Assembly (NCBI GenBank): GCA_904395805.1
Contig: CAJFNV010000044.1
Location: 1-64,000 of the forward strand
Source of the DNA: Candidatus Gallispira edinburgensis
GTDB taxonomy: Bacteria > Bacillota > Clostridia > Lachnospirales > CAG-274
Length of the DNA: 64,000 bases
Direction of reading: 5' to 3'
Part shown: in pieces, positions 43,538-48,879 of the stretch
Position numbering within the stretch: the stretch's first letter is position 1
Layout: every line of letters begins with the position of its first letter
Notes under the pieces: generated by a model
Told to the model about the DNA's origin: nothing
Databases searched by the model: none
What the model saw: only the letters and a program-made list of their open reading frames with translations
Made by a program: the position numbers and the translations under genes

Positions 43538-43736
43538 TCTTCCTAATAATATAACTTAATTCATTACGTTTACCTCCTACTGTTACGTTTTTTGTTGTGC
43601 ACATTAATAAAGAGCAAAGGCAAAAAAGAAAAAAAGGGAAAATTATATACACAAACAAATAGTATACATATGCATATACAACTTTAGATATTATCATCAA
43701 AATAGATGTAACTAATAATGTTATTAAGAAAGTCAT
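43515..43736 (-). CDS. Small membrane protein, overlaps ssb start
   Basis: A 73-residue protein. Two hydrophobic stretches (FLITLLVTSILMIISKVVYA and YLFVYIIFPFFLFCLCSLLM) are followed by a basic tail. The ATG follows the stop of the preceding gene directly. Its 3' end runs over the ssb ribosome site and start region in another frame. It is unrecognised, and small Cys/Phe-rich membrane proteins of this type are hard to tell from chance frames. Confidence 0.45.
   Translation of the reverse strand: MTFLITLLVTSILMIISKVVYAYVYYLFVYIIFPFFLFCLCSLLMCTTKNVTVGGKRNELSYIIRKNGERSRN
43556..43564 (-). other. Native ssb start with premature TAA at codon 3
   Basis: ATG AAT TAA at 43564-43556, in frame with ssb, behind an ideal ribosome site (AGGAGG, eight-base spacer). 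The usual SSB start is MNKVIL-GR. One base change (AAA to TAA) explains the stop. A restart ATG lies six codons after the TAA. Confidence 0.85.
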
Positions 43737-44147
43737 TTAGTCTTTTACCTCCCCATATCCTAATTTATAAATGAAATCAGGTTCTATTTTTAAATCAACC
43801 TTGATAGAATAATCTTTGATTTCATAATCCCTAATCTTGTTTTGAAATTTCATATCACTTAAATACTGATTTATGTTTGTTATAGCTACGTCATCTTCGT
43901 TGCTATTATCCTGCATTATTATGTATGGTTCTACTAGATTTTTTATAGAATTATCCTGTGCAAGTGGTATAGTTAAAACAATTGCAATAAAAATTCCGAA
44001 TGCAATTGAGAAAGAGCCCATAAAGATAGTACCAAAAGCATGCTCAGGTGGAAAATAGGCGTCTGTAATTTCATAAAGACCACAAAATATAAGAAATAAT
44101 CCTATAATAACAAGTAAAACAATAAAAAAAATAGATATTATAAACAA
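43737..44147 (-). CDS. Small membrane protein with soluble C-terminus
   Basis: A 136-residue protein. Two N-terminal transmembrane helices (about 2-25 and 40-62) flank YEITDAYFPPEHAFGT. A soluble tail of 70 residues follows (IINTNINQYLSDMKF-like region, then KVDLKIEPDF). A GAAAGAAGG-type ribosome site lies just upstream. Its stop touches the next start codon. Unrecognised; part of the accessory gene string upstream of ssb. Confidence 0.55.
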   Translation of the reverse strand: MFIISIFFIVLLVIIGLFLIFCGLYEITDAYFPPEHAFGTIFMGSFSIAFGIFIAIVLTIPLAQDNSIKNLVEPYIIMQDNSNEDDVAITNINQYLSDMKFQNKIRDYEIKDYSIKVDLKIEPDFIYKLGYGEVKD

Positions 44148-44168
44148 ATTAATAACCTTCTTTCTTAA

Positions 44169-44363
44169 TTAAATCTTTACTACCATCTTATCGGTGTAAT
44201 AAAACCCATTGTTTAGCTTTAATAGTCCAAAACTATTAGACCATACAACTTTAGCATTCCCTTTAAAAACTGCATCAATTTCTAATTCCATACCTCCATA
44301 CTTTTTCCCAATAACAAGTCCATTTTTAAGTTTTACAATATCTCCGGATTTTAAATTCTGCAT
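44169..44363 (-). CDS. Small SH3-like hypothetical protein
   Basis: A 64-residue protein. The ATG at 44363 (MQNLKSGDIVKLKNG) is preferred, with AAAGGGGG upstream, over an ATG at 44438. The beta-rich pattern GDIVKLKNGLVIGKKYGGME resembles small SH3-like phage proteins. Palindrome copy 4 lies directly upstream of its ribosome site. Function unknown. Confidence 0.6.
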   Translation of the reverse strand: MQNLKSGDIVKLKNGLVIGKKYGGMELEIDAVFKGNAKVVWSNSFGLLKLNNGFYYTDKMVVKI

Positions 44364-44379
44364 ATATGATCCCCCTTTC

Positions 44380-44406
44380 AACTTATGGACAACTTGTCCT
44401 AAAGTT
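44380..44406. repeat. Palindrome copy 4 (core GGACAACTTGTCC)
   Basis: Core at 44387-44399. Outer arms AACTT and AAGTT are present at two-base spacing on both sides. It lies in the 49-base gap between two small genes, just ahead of the ribosome site of the SH3-like gene. Confidence 0.85.
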
Positions 44407-44412
44407 ATTGTG

Positions 44413-44718
44413 TTAAACTTCGCCAAACTTAAAAACATTTAAGAGCGATGATGTTTTCTGTTTCTCTTTCTCAAAGCAACTTTCAATGTTATGTATAAGC
44501 ATATTAATAACCATTGATTTAGCTACATTTAAATTTGTTGTGTCTAAATCACTTGATACCGGTACCCAATCATAATTGGCTAAAGATATCCATGTCCACT
44601 TATCCCCACTCAAACGGAACAGCTCTCCTATACAATAAAGATTATTGTCATCTTTTGCTGTCACGGATAACATTGCGACATCTGATTTTCTTGTCCATGT
44701 ATAGCTGCTAAACTTCAT
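44413..44718 (-). CDS. Small hypothetical protein
   Basis: A 101-residue protein. A beta-rich N-terminus (VAMLSVTAKDDNNLYCIGEL, FRLSGDKWTWISLANYDWVP) is followed by a helical end. Its start overlaps the preceding gene by 11 bases, which suggests translational coupling. No known family is recognised. Confidence 0.55.
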   Translation of the reverse strand: MKFSSYTWTRKSDVAMLSVTAKDDNNLYCIGELFRLSGDKWTWISLANYDWVPVSSDLDTTNLNVAKSMVINMLIHNIESCFEKEKQKTSSLLNVFKFGEV

Positions 44719-45058
44719 TTACTTCACCTATCCTTTCTAAATAAATTTTGACAATCTCACTTACCGAATAACTTTCATCAGCTTTCTTACTATTTTTTAT
44801 TTTGCTGGTTTCTTTTTTATATTTATAAGGAACATAATAGTTCCTTAAAGTGTTCAATATTTCCCTGTTTTCATTCAAAGAAGATTGCCACATTTTTATT
44901 TCTGTACAAAGTATACTTCTCTTTCTTGCTGAGCTGGTACTATTCAATTCATCAAGCTTATTTTTTATTAAAGTTCTTAAGACCTGTATAGTATCTTCAT
45001 ATTCAGATATAATCCCATTTAATTTTTCTTGGGCATTAATTCTGTCTTCCATAGTCAT
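44708..45058 (-). CDS. Small coiled-coil protein
   Basis: A 116-residue protein read from ATG at 45058 (MTMEDRINAQEKLNG), with GGGGGT five bases ahead. Almost entirely helical: IISEYEDTIQVLRTLIKNKL, then KRSILCTEIKMWQSSLNENR. The C-terminus ends in SVSEIVKIYLERIG. No known family. First gene of a coupled pair. Confidence 0.55.
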   Translation of the reverse strand: MTMEDRINAQEKLNGIISEYEDTIQVLRTLIKNKLDELNSTSSARKRSILCTEIKMWQSSLNENREILNTLRNYYVPYKYKKETSKIKNSKKADESYSVSEIVKIYLERIGEVNEV

Positions 45059-45136
45059 AATATACCCCCATAAATTTTTAAACAATAATTATTTGTAGAC
45101 AACTATTATCATCACATTGGTAAAAATTAAATATGC

Positions 45137-45163
45137 AACTTCTGGACAACTTGTCCTTTAGTT
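45137..45163. repeat. Palindrome copy 5 (core GGACAACTTGTCC), extended
   Basis: Core at 45144-45156 with AACT/AGTT arms. Here the dyad continues outward, with ATTAAATATG on the left and CATATTTAAT on the right, giving nearly 50 bp of imperfect symmetry between the 29-residue peptide gene and the coiled-coil gene. Confidence 0.85.
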
Positions 45164-45182
45164 ACATATTTAATCGAATTGA

Positions 45183-45272
45183 TCATCTTGATTTGATTAA
45201 TCTGATTAAATTGACAGCAAGAACCATCATGTTACAAACCAAAAGCATTTTTGCAATAACATCTGAAATCAT
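45183..45272 (-). CDS. 29-residue hydrophobic micropeptide
   Basis: ATG at 45272 directly after the TAA of the 63-residue gene, TGA at 45183. The peptide has a single hydrophobic helix (VIAKMLLVCNMMVLAVNLIR) and a basic end (LIKSR). Size and charge resemble the holin-like type I toxins of Firmicutes. GGAGAG lies about seven bases upstream. No antitoxin RNA was identified. Confidence 0.45.
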   Translation of the reverse strand: MISDVIAKMLLVCNMMVLAVNLIRLIKSR

Positions 45273-45464
45273 TTATACACTCTCCTCTGTTTTATCATCT
45301 GTCCATTTTCTCCCCAAGCAATTCATAAAGGCATTAAACTTTTTATTTTTAAGTATTGCTTCCCTTAATTCTTCTGTGTTATGTATACCGTACTGCTGTT
45401 CAAGATAGATCTTTAAATCACTATGACTCTTAATTGATTCCAATTCCTTTTTTGAACCCTTCAT
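45273..45464 (-). CDS. Small hypothetical protein
   Basis: A 63-residue helical, charged protein (LKIYLEQQYGIHNTEELREA, then NKKFNAFMNCLGRKWTDD). AAGGAGGGAG stands upstream of the ATG. Cytosolic. It overlaps nothing and is followed without gap by the 29-residue peptide gene. Unrecognised. Confidence 0.55.
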   Translation of the reverse strand: MKGSKKELESIKSHSDLKIYLEQQYGIHNTEELREAILKNKKFNAFMNCLGRKWTDDKTEESV

Positions 45465-45490
45465 TTAAACTCCCTCCTTTATTATTCATA

Positions 45491-45538
45491 ATGTAGGTTA
45501 TTGAGATAACATATATCCACCTGTTGCAGCAGGTTTTA
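45491..45538 (+). repeat. 48-bp repeat copy 1 with CCTGTTGCAGCAGG dyad
   Basis: Matches 46072-46119 at all but four of 48 positions. It contains GGTTATTGAGATA and then a CCTG/CAGG hairpin followed by TTTTA, like a small terminator. It lies in the gap downstream (on the minus strand) of the HTH pair. Confidence 0.75.
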
Positions 45539-45558
45539 TTATCGTAATTTTATAAATA

Positions 45559-45792
45559 TTAATTTAAACCTAAAGCATCGTTTATTTTTTCCTCTGCCCT
45601 CGTGGCATTTACAATCTTTCCATTCACAATATTCGTAACATATACTGTGCTGTATCCTACAATTTCAGCAAGTTCTTTAATCGTTAAGTTTCTGTCAATA
45701 AGTGCCTTTTTTACCTTTCTATTCCACACAGGAAGCTGTTTCTTTGTTTTGGGCTTATGTTCACCTTCTTTCTTCAACACCCAATAAATCAT
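45559..45792 (-). CDS. Small HTH protein
   Basis: A 77-residue protein. The HTH is KKALIDRNLTIKELAEIVGY, then STVYVTNIVNGKIVNATRAE. It overlaps the end of the upstream XRE gene by 32 bases, so the two are coupled. It resembles short Rok/Cro-type repressors from ICE regulatory regions. It may form a two-part switch with its neighbour. Confidence 0.65.
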   Translation of the reverse strand: MIYWVLKKEGEHKPKTKKQLPVWNRKVKKALIDRNLTIKELAEIVGYSTVYVTNIVNGKIVNATRAEEKINDALGLN

Positions 45793-45967
45793 AAAGAGAA
45801 CAATCTAAAAACTTAGATATATCGTAAGCTAAAGCTAGTGATAATGTTTTAGTTCCACGTTCAAGACAAGAAATAAAAGTTGAGCTAACATTTACTCCTA
45901 TAGCCAGTTCTCTTTGTGTAAAATGTTTTTCCTCTCTTATTTTCTTTAAATTTACATTAATACTCAT
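45761..45967 (-). CDS. XRE-type HTH protein
   Basis: A 68-residue protein read from ATG at 45967 (MSINVNLKKIREEK), with GGGAGGTG seven bases ahead. A complete small Cro/C1 HTH: HFTQRELAIGVNVSSTFISC, then LERGTKTLSLALAYDISKFL and YDLLG. It is a likely autoregulator of the accessory region. Confidence 0.8.
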   Translation of the reverse strand: MSINVNLKKIREEKHFTQRELAIGVNVSSTFISCLERGTKTLSLALAYDISKFLDCSLYDLLGVEERR

Positions 45968-46071
45968 TAAAACACCTCCCGTTGACAAAAATATTTGTTT
46001 ATAAACCATATCACAACAAAAAGAAAATATATTTATATTACTATACCTATATCACTAGTTACTGCAATATT

Positions 46072-46119
46072 ATGTAGATTATTGAGATAGCACATATCCG
46101 CCTGTTGCAGCAGGTTTTA
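46072..46119 (+). repeat. 48-bp repeat copy 2
   Basis: Second copy of the repeat at 45491. It carries the same GATTATTGAGATAGC segment and CCTGTTGCAGCAGG dyad followed by TTTTA. It lies upstream (minus strand) of the XRE gene and downstream of the 52-residue gene. Confidence 0.75.
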
Positions 46120-46164
46120 ACTTCAGACAACTTTCAAATAATATCTCTAGCAATCCTTATGTCT

Positions 46165-46323
46165 TTATGCACTTTCTTTAGGCTTAATATCATTTGAATC
46201 CTTAGCAAGAACCATACCGACAAGAACGTTGTATGCTGCAAGCTTATCAGTCTCGTTCATTTTACTGATCAGTTCAGCAAAGTCATTAATAGTTAATTCA
46301 GTTGATTCTAATTCTTTAGTCAT
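46165..46323 (-). CDS. 52-residue hypothetical protein
   Basis: Read from ATG at 46323, with GGAGG seven bases upstream. It is helical and acidic-amphipathic (LTINDFAELISKMNETDKLA, then YNVLVGMVLAKDS). It is divergent from the XRE repressor gene across a shared operator-promoter region. Small proteins in this place often modulate the repressor, but that is inference. Confidence 0.6.
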   Translation of the reverse strand: MTKELESTELTINDFAELISKMNETDKLAAYNVLVGMVLAKDSNDIKPKESA

Positions 46324-46353
46324 GACAATACCTCCTATTTTAAATTAGTATTT

Positions 46354-46383
46354 GTATACACCTATTATCTGTATAAAGGTGTA
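46354..46383. promoter_or_regulatory. Candidate repressor operators in divergent region
   Basis: ACACCT and AGGTGT form an inverted repeat (TACACCTATT ... AAAGGTGTA) between the divergent 52-residue gene and the XRE gene. The same GGTGT/ACACC arms recur over the -35 box of the XRE promoter at 46462-46476. Likely autoregulatory operators. Confidence 0.6.
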
Positions 46384-46465
46384 TCTATATACCTATGATA
46401 ATTTATATTTAAGTATTTGTCAACACCTTTTTTAAATTTTTTTTATTTTATTAAAAAAATAGGTG

Positions 46466-46494
46466 TTGACATACACCCTGTTAATATGTATAAT
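46466..46494 (+). promoter_or_regulatory. Promoter of the XRE repressor gene
   Basis: TTGACA (46466-46471), 17 bases, TATAAT (46489-46494): a consensus sigma-A promoter. An inverted repeat GGTGT-TGACAT-ACACC covers the -35 box, which fits repression by the product. Confidence 0.85.
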
Positions 46495-46519
46495 AAATTT
46501 AGGAGGTGAAAACATTTAT

Positions 46520-47005
46520 ATGGATAATACAAAAGAAATTGGAAAAAGATTTCAAAAGATAAGAAAAGAATTAAAATTAAAACAATCACAAATTGCTGAG
46601 GAAACAGGTGTAAGTGATGCTGTTATCAAAAATTTGGAAGGTGGTAGGACAAAATCTTTAAATATGCCAATAATTAATTATTTCTGCCAGAAATATAATA
46701 TAAATATTGATTGGATATTAAAAGGCGAAGGAGAACCAATAAAAGAGATTTCAACTGTAGACAAGCTCTGTAGAGAATATAACTTCTCAGAACCTGAGAA
46801 GATAATGCTGGAAAATTATACTAAACTTTCAAATGAAGAACGCAAAAATTTTACAAATTATTTAATGAAACTTTTAGGAATAAACAATATTACATCATAT
46901 GCATCTTCAACAGATAGTAACCTGAGAGATGATATAATTGATGAAGTTGATGAGGAAAATAGTAAAAATGATATTGACAAAAGTCATAATATAAGAAATT
47001 CATAA
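46520..47005 (+). CDS. XRE-type repressor
   Basis: A 161-residue protein read from ATG at 46520 (MDNTKEIGKRFQKIRKE), with AGGAGGTG upstream. The HTH covers residues 8-65 (LKLKQSQIAEETGVSDAVIK, then INIDWILKGEGEPI). The rest is helical, with NYTKLSNEERKNFTNYLMKL. Divergent orientation, a consensus promoter and overlapping operators make it a probable master repressor of ICE accessory or excision genes, although that is not shown. Confidence 0.82.
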   Translation: MDNTKEIGKRFQKIRKELKLKQSQIAEETGVSDAVIKNLEGGRTKSLNMPIINYFCQKYNINIDWILKGEGEPIKEISTVDKLCREYNFSEPEKIMLENYTKLSNEERKNFTNYLMKLLGINNITSYASSTDSNLRDDIIDEVDEENSKNDIDKSHNIRNS

Positions 47006-47017
47006 TAAATATTTGAA

Positions 47018-47223
47018 GCACCCAATCTTAACCTATTTATTATTTATATTATTACAATAATATTAGCAGTATTTGAACGATTTTTATTAATATAAAAAAT
47101 ATGGGTCCTTCGGTCTATAATTGAAGATACTTCTTTATGTTTGCTAAATATGTATTTTTTTTGATATTTTAACATTTATGCAACACCCTTTCTATTTCTA
47201 TTAAAAGTATAAGATTGGGTGCT
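47018..47223. repeat. 206-bp element bounded by 14-bp inverted repeats
   Basis: AGCACCCAATCTTA at 47018-47031 and its exact complement TAAGATTGGGTGCT at 47210-47223. The interior is AT-rich, with GGTCCTTCGGTCTA and no gene. No clear target-site duplication flanks it. It could be a MITE-like insertion or a long-range RNA stem. It fills most of the gap between the repressor and the next gene. Confidence 0.55.
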
Positions 47224-47362
47224 GTTATAAATATATCATAATCAGACTAATTTCGACAATATTTATTCTCGTATTTTTTTAAGAAGTGGCTTTCCTTTCA
47301 GTATACTTTTTGTTATAATTAAATTAATAAGTATTAATTTATTATAAGAAAGGGATGATATT

Positions 47363-48046
47363 ATGTTAATCGAATTATCAGAGGAGAATAAAAAAATAAT
47401 TGGGCAACTTGAAACAGCAGTAGAAAAATTAAATGTTTACTATCAAAAAACAAATGAACTTGAAAAATTGTTGCAATTTAAAGCTGCTTGTCAAAAGAAA
47501 TATAATTTTTTTACAAAAGGTTGGGGGAAATTTATTTTTTATTTAATATGCGTTTATTTGTTAGGAAATGTTTTTGGATTTGTTCCTTCTTTATTAGGTA
47601 AGCTATTCTTACCTGCTGTTCTTATCATAACTATCGTTTTATATGTTAAAGATCCAATATATAAAAAGCTTTTAAAATACTATAATAAAAATTTGGAAAG
47701 ATTACAGGAACAGATAAAGAAAGCAGACGCAAAATTCGAAAGATTAAAGAATGAATTAATAACAGCAAAAGAAGAAGCAAATTATATATATACCCTTCTT
47801 CCGGAAAAATATGCTAATACATATGCAGCAAATAAACTAATAGAATACCTGAAAACATTCAGAGCTGACAGCTTAAAAGAGGCAATAAAATTATATGAAA
47901 CAGAAGAATCCGAGAAAAATGCAGAGGCTGCAAGAAATAAAGCTGCCAAAGATGCGACAGCGAAAAAAGCTCTTGCCGGTGTTGCTGTCTTTAGTGTATT
48001 TGCTATATTTAAAATGATGGATATGGCTACAGGAAGAAGATATTAA
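47363..48046 (+). CDS. Membrane protein with coiled coils
   Basis: A 227-residue protein. N-terminal coiled coil (KIIGQLETAVEKLNVYYQKT), then two transmembrane helices (about 58-75 and 80-95), then a long coiled coil (YNKNLERLQEQIKKADAKFE) and an Ala/Lys-rich end with a weak hydrophobic stretch (LAGVAVFSVFAIFKMMDMA). AAAGGGATGATATT precedes the ATG. No family is recognised. It may be an ICE surface-exclusion or envelope protein. Confidence 0.65.
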   Translation: MLIELSEENKKIIGQLETAVEKLNVYYQKTNELEKLLQFKAACQKKYNFFTKGWGKFIFYLICVYLLGNVFGFVPSLLGKLFLPAVLIITIVLYVKDPIYKKLLKYYNKNLERLQEQIKKADAKFERLKNELITAKEEANYIYTLLPEKYANTYAANKLIEYLKTFRADSLKEAIKLYETEESEKNAEAARNKAAKDATAKKALAGVAVFSVFAIFKMMDMATGRRY

Positions 48047-48069
48047 CTCATATAATACTATTTACAATA

Positions 48070-48116
48070 ATATGTGCCAACGGTTTGGTTTACAGGGTTC
48101 GACTCCCTGCACATTT
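48070..48116 (+). tRNA. Truncated tRNA-like element without anticodon arm
   Basis: 47 bases. ATATGTG pairs with CACATTT (one mismatch). CAGGG-TTCGACT-CCCTG is a perfect T arm. The stretch between holds CCAA/TTGG instead of D and anticodon arms. This is the acceptor plus T-arm minihelix that RNase P and tRNA enzymes recognise. It lies 23 bases after the membrane-protein stop and 10 bases before palindrome copy 6. Confidence 0.5.
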
Positions 48117-48119
48117 TTC

Positions 48120-48146
48120 AACTTCAGGACAAGTTGTCCGAAAGTT
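48120..48146. repeat. Palindrome copy 6 (core GGACAAGTTGTCC)
   Basis: Core at 48127-48139, with the central base in the opposite sense to the other copies. AACTT and AAGTT arms are both present at two-base spacing. It lies ahead of the toxin-antitoxin promoter. Confidence 0.85.
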
Positions 48147-48184
48147 ATTTTACACAAACAAAAAAGAAATTTGTATACATTGTC

Positions 48185-48213
48185 TTGACATTGCATACAA
48201 TATATAGTATAAT
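48185..48213 (+). promoter_or_regulatory. Toxin-antitoxin promoter with flanking dyad
   Basis: TTGACA (48185-48190), 17 bases, TATAAT (48208-48213). TTGTAT and ATACAA (about 48171 and 48195) form a dyad over the -35 box, a likely autoregulatory operator for the antitoxin. Confidence 0.85.
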
Positions 48214-48236
48214 ATACTCAGGAGGTGAGATATAGA

Positions 48237-48500
48237 ATGTCAACTACAGTAAGTTTTAGAATGGATGAACAGTTAAAGAAAGATTTTGAAAAGACCTGTT
48301 CTATGTTAGGTATGAATGTTACAACAGCAATAACAATGTTCGCTTTAAAAATGACAAGAGAACAAAGAATCCCTTTTGAAGTGTCTATTGACCCATTTTA
48401 TTCTGAGAAAAATATGAAGTATCTTGAAAAGGTAACTAACGATATCGACAGCGGTAAAGCTAAACTTACAGAGCATGAACTTATAGAAGAGGCAGAATAA
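48237..48500 (+). CDS. RelB/DinJ-family antitoxin
   Basis: An 87-residue protein read from ATG at 48237 (MSTTVSFRMDEQLK), with AGGAGGTGAG upstream. The N-terminal ribbon-helix-helix (VSFRMDEQLKKDFEKTCSML, then GMNVTTAITMFALKM) binds DNA, and the acidic C-terminus (KAKLTEHELIEEAE) would wrap the toxin. It starts two bases before the toxin gene frame and shares its promoter. Confidence 0.9.
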   Translation: MSTTVSFRMDEQLKKDFEKTCSMLGMNVTTAITMFALKMTREQRIPFEVSIDPFYSEKNMKYLEKVTNDIDSGKAKLTEHELIEEAE

Positions 48501-48502
48501 CT

Positions 48503-48760
48503 ATGAAACTACTTTGGGAAGAAAGAGCCTGGGATGATTATTGCTACTGGCAAACCCAGGATAAAAAGACACTTAAAAGAATTAACACCATTATAAAAGA
48601 TATACAGAGAAATGTATATGAGGGTATAGGCTCTCCTGAACCGTTAAAAGGTAATCTGAGCGGTTGGTGGAGCAGAAGAATTGACAGTGCAAACCGCATT
48701 GTTTATAGGTCAGAAGGTAATAATATTATTATTGCTGCCTGTAAAGGACACTATGAGTAA
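48503..48760 (+). CDS. Txe/YoeB-family mRNA-interferase toxin
   Basis: An 85-residue toxin. Typical YoeB features are WEERAWDDYCYWQTQDKK, INTIIKDIQRNVYEGIGSPE (catalytic Glu region), PLKGNLSGWWSRRIDSANRI with the key Arg, and the C-terminal CKGHYE (His and Tyr). It cleaves mRNA on the ribosome when the antitoxin is lost, which stabilises the ICE. It is followed by a strong terminator. Confidence 0.92.
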   Translation: MKLLWEERAWDDYCYWQTQDKKTLKRINTIIKDIQRNVYEGIGSPEPLKGNLSGWWSRRIDSANRIVYRSEGNNIIIAACKGHYE

Positions 48761-48761
48761 A

Positions 48762-48787
48762 ACAGCTCCTGCTGCAACAGGAGCTGT
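48762..48787 (+). terminator. Terminator of toxin-antitoxin operon
   Basis: ACAGCTCCTG pairs perfectly with CAGGAGCTGT around CTGCAA. The CCTGCTGCAACAGG heart matches the dyad of the 48-bp repeats at 45.5 and 46.1 kb in inverted orientation. Confidence 0.75.
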
Positions 48788-48799
48788 CAAATAAATTAC

Positions 48800-48826
48800 G
48801 AGATATGTGCTATCTCAATAACCTAC
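48800..48826 (-). repeat. 48-bp repeat, partial inverted copy
   Basis: On the minus strand GTAGGTTATTGAGATAGCAC followed by ATATCTC matches the first half of the repeats at 45491 and 46072. GAGATA/TATCTC forms a small hairpin. The hairpin half of the repeat is represented by the terminator at 48762-48787, some 12 bases away. Confidence 0.65.
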
Positions 48827-48879
48827 AAAAATATTATAGCACATCCCTCGTCAAAAATCAATAAAAGGATGTGTTTGCA

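Noticed and set aside
45133-45408. Plus-strand frame of 91 codons
   Set aside because: Antisense to two better supported small genes with ribosome sites and covers the palindrome; no ribosome site of its own.
36095-48146. GGACAASTTGTCC palindrome as a LexA/SOS box
   Set aside because: The Firmicutes LexA box is a GAAC/GTTC dyad with a four-base centre; spacing and bases differ.
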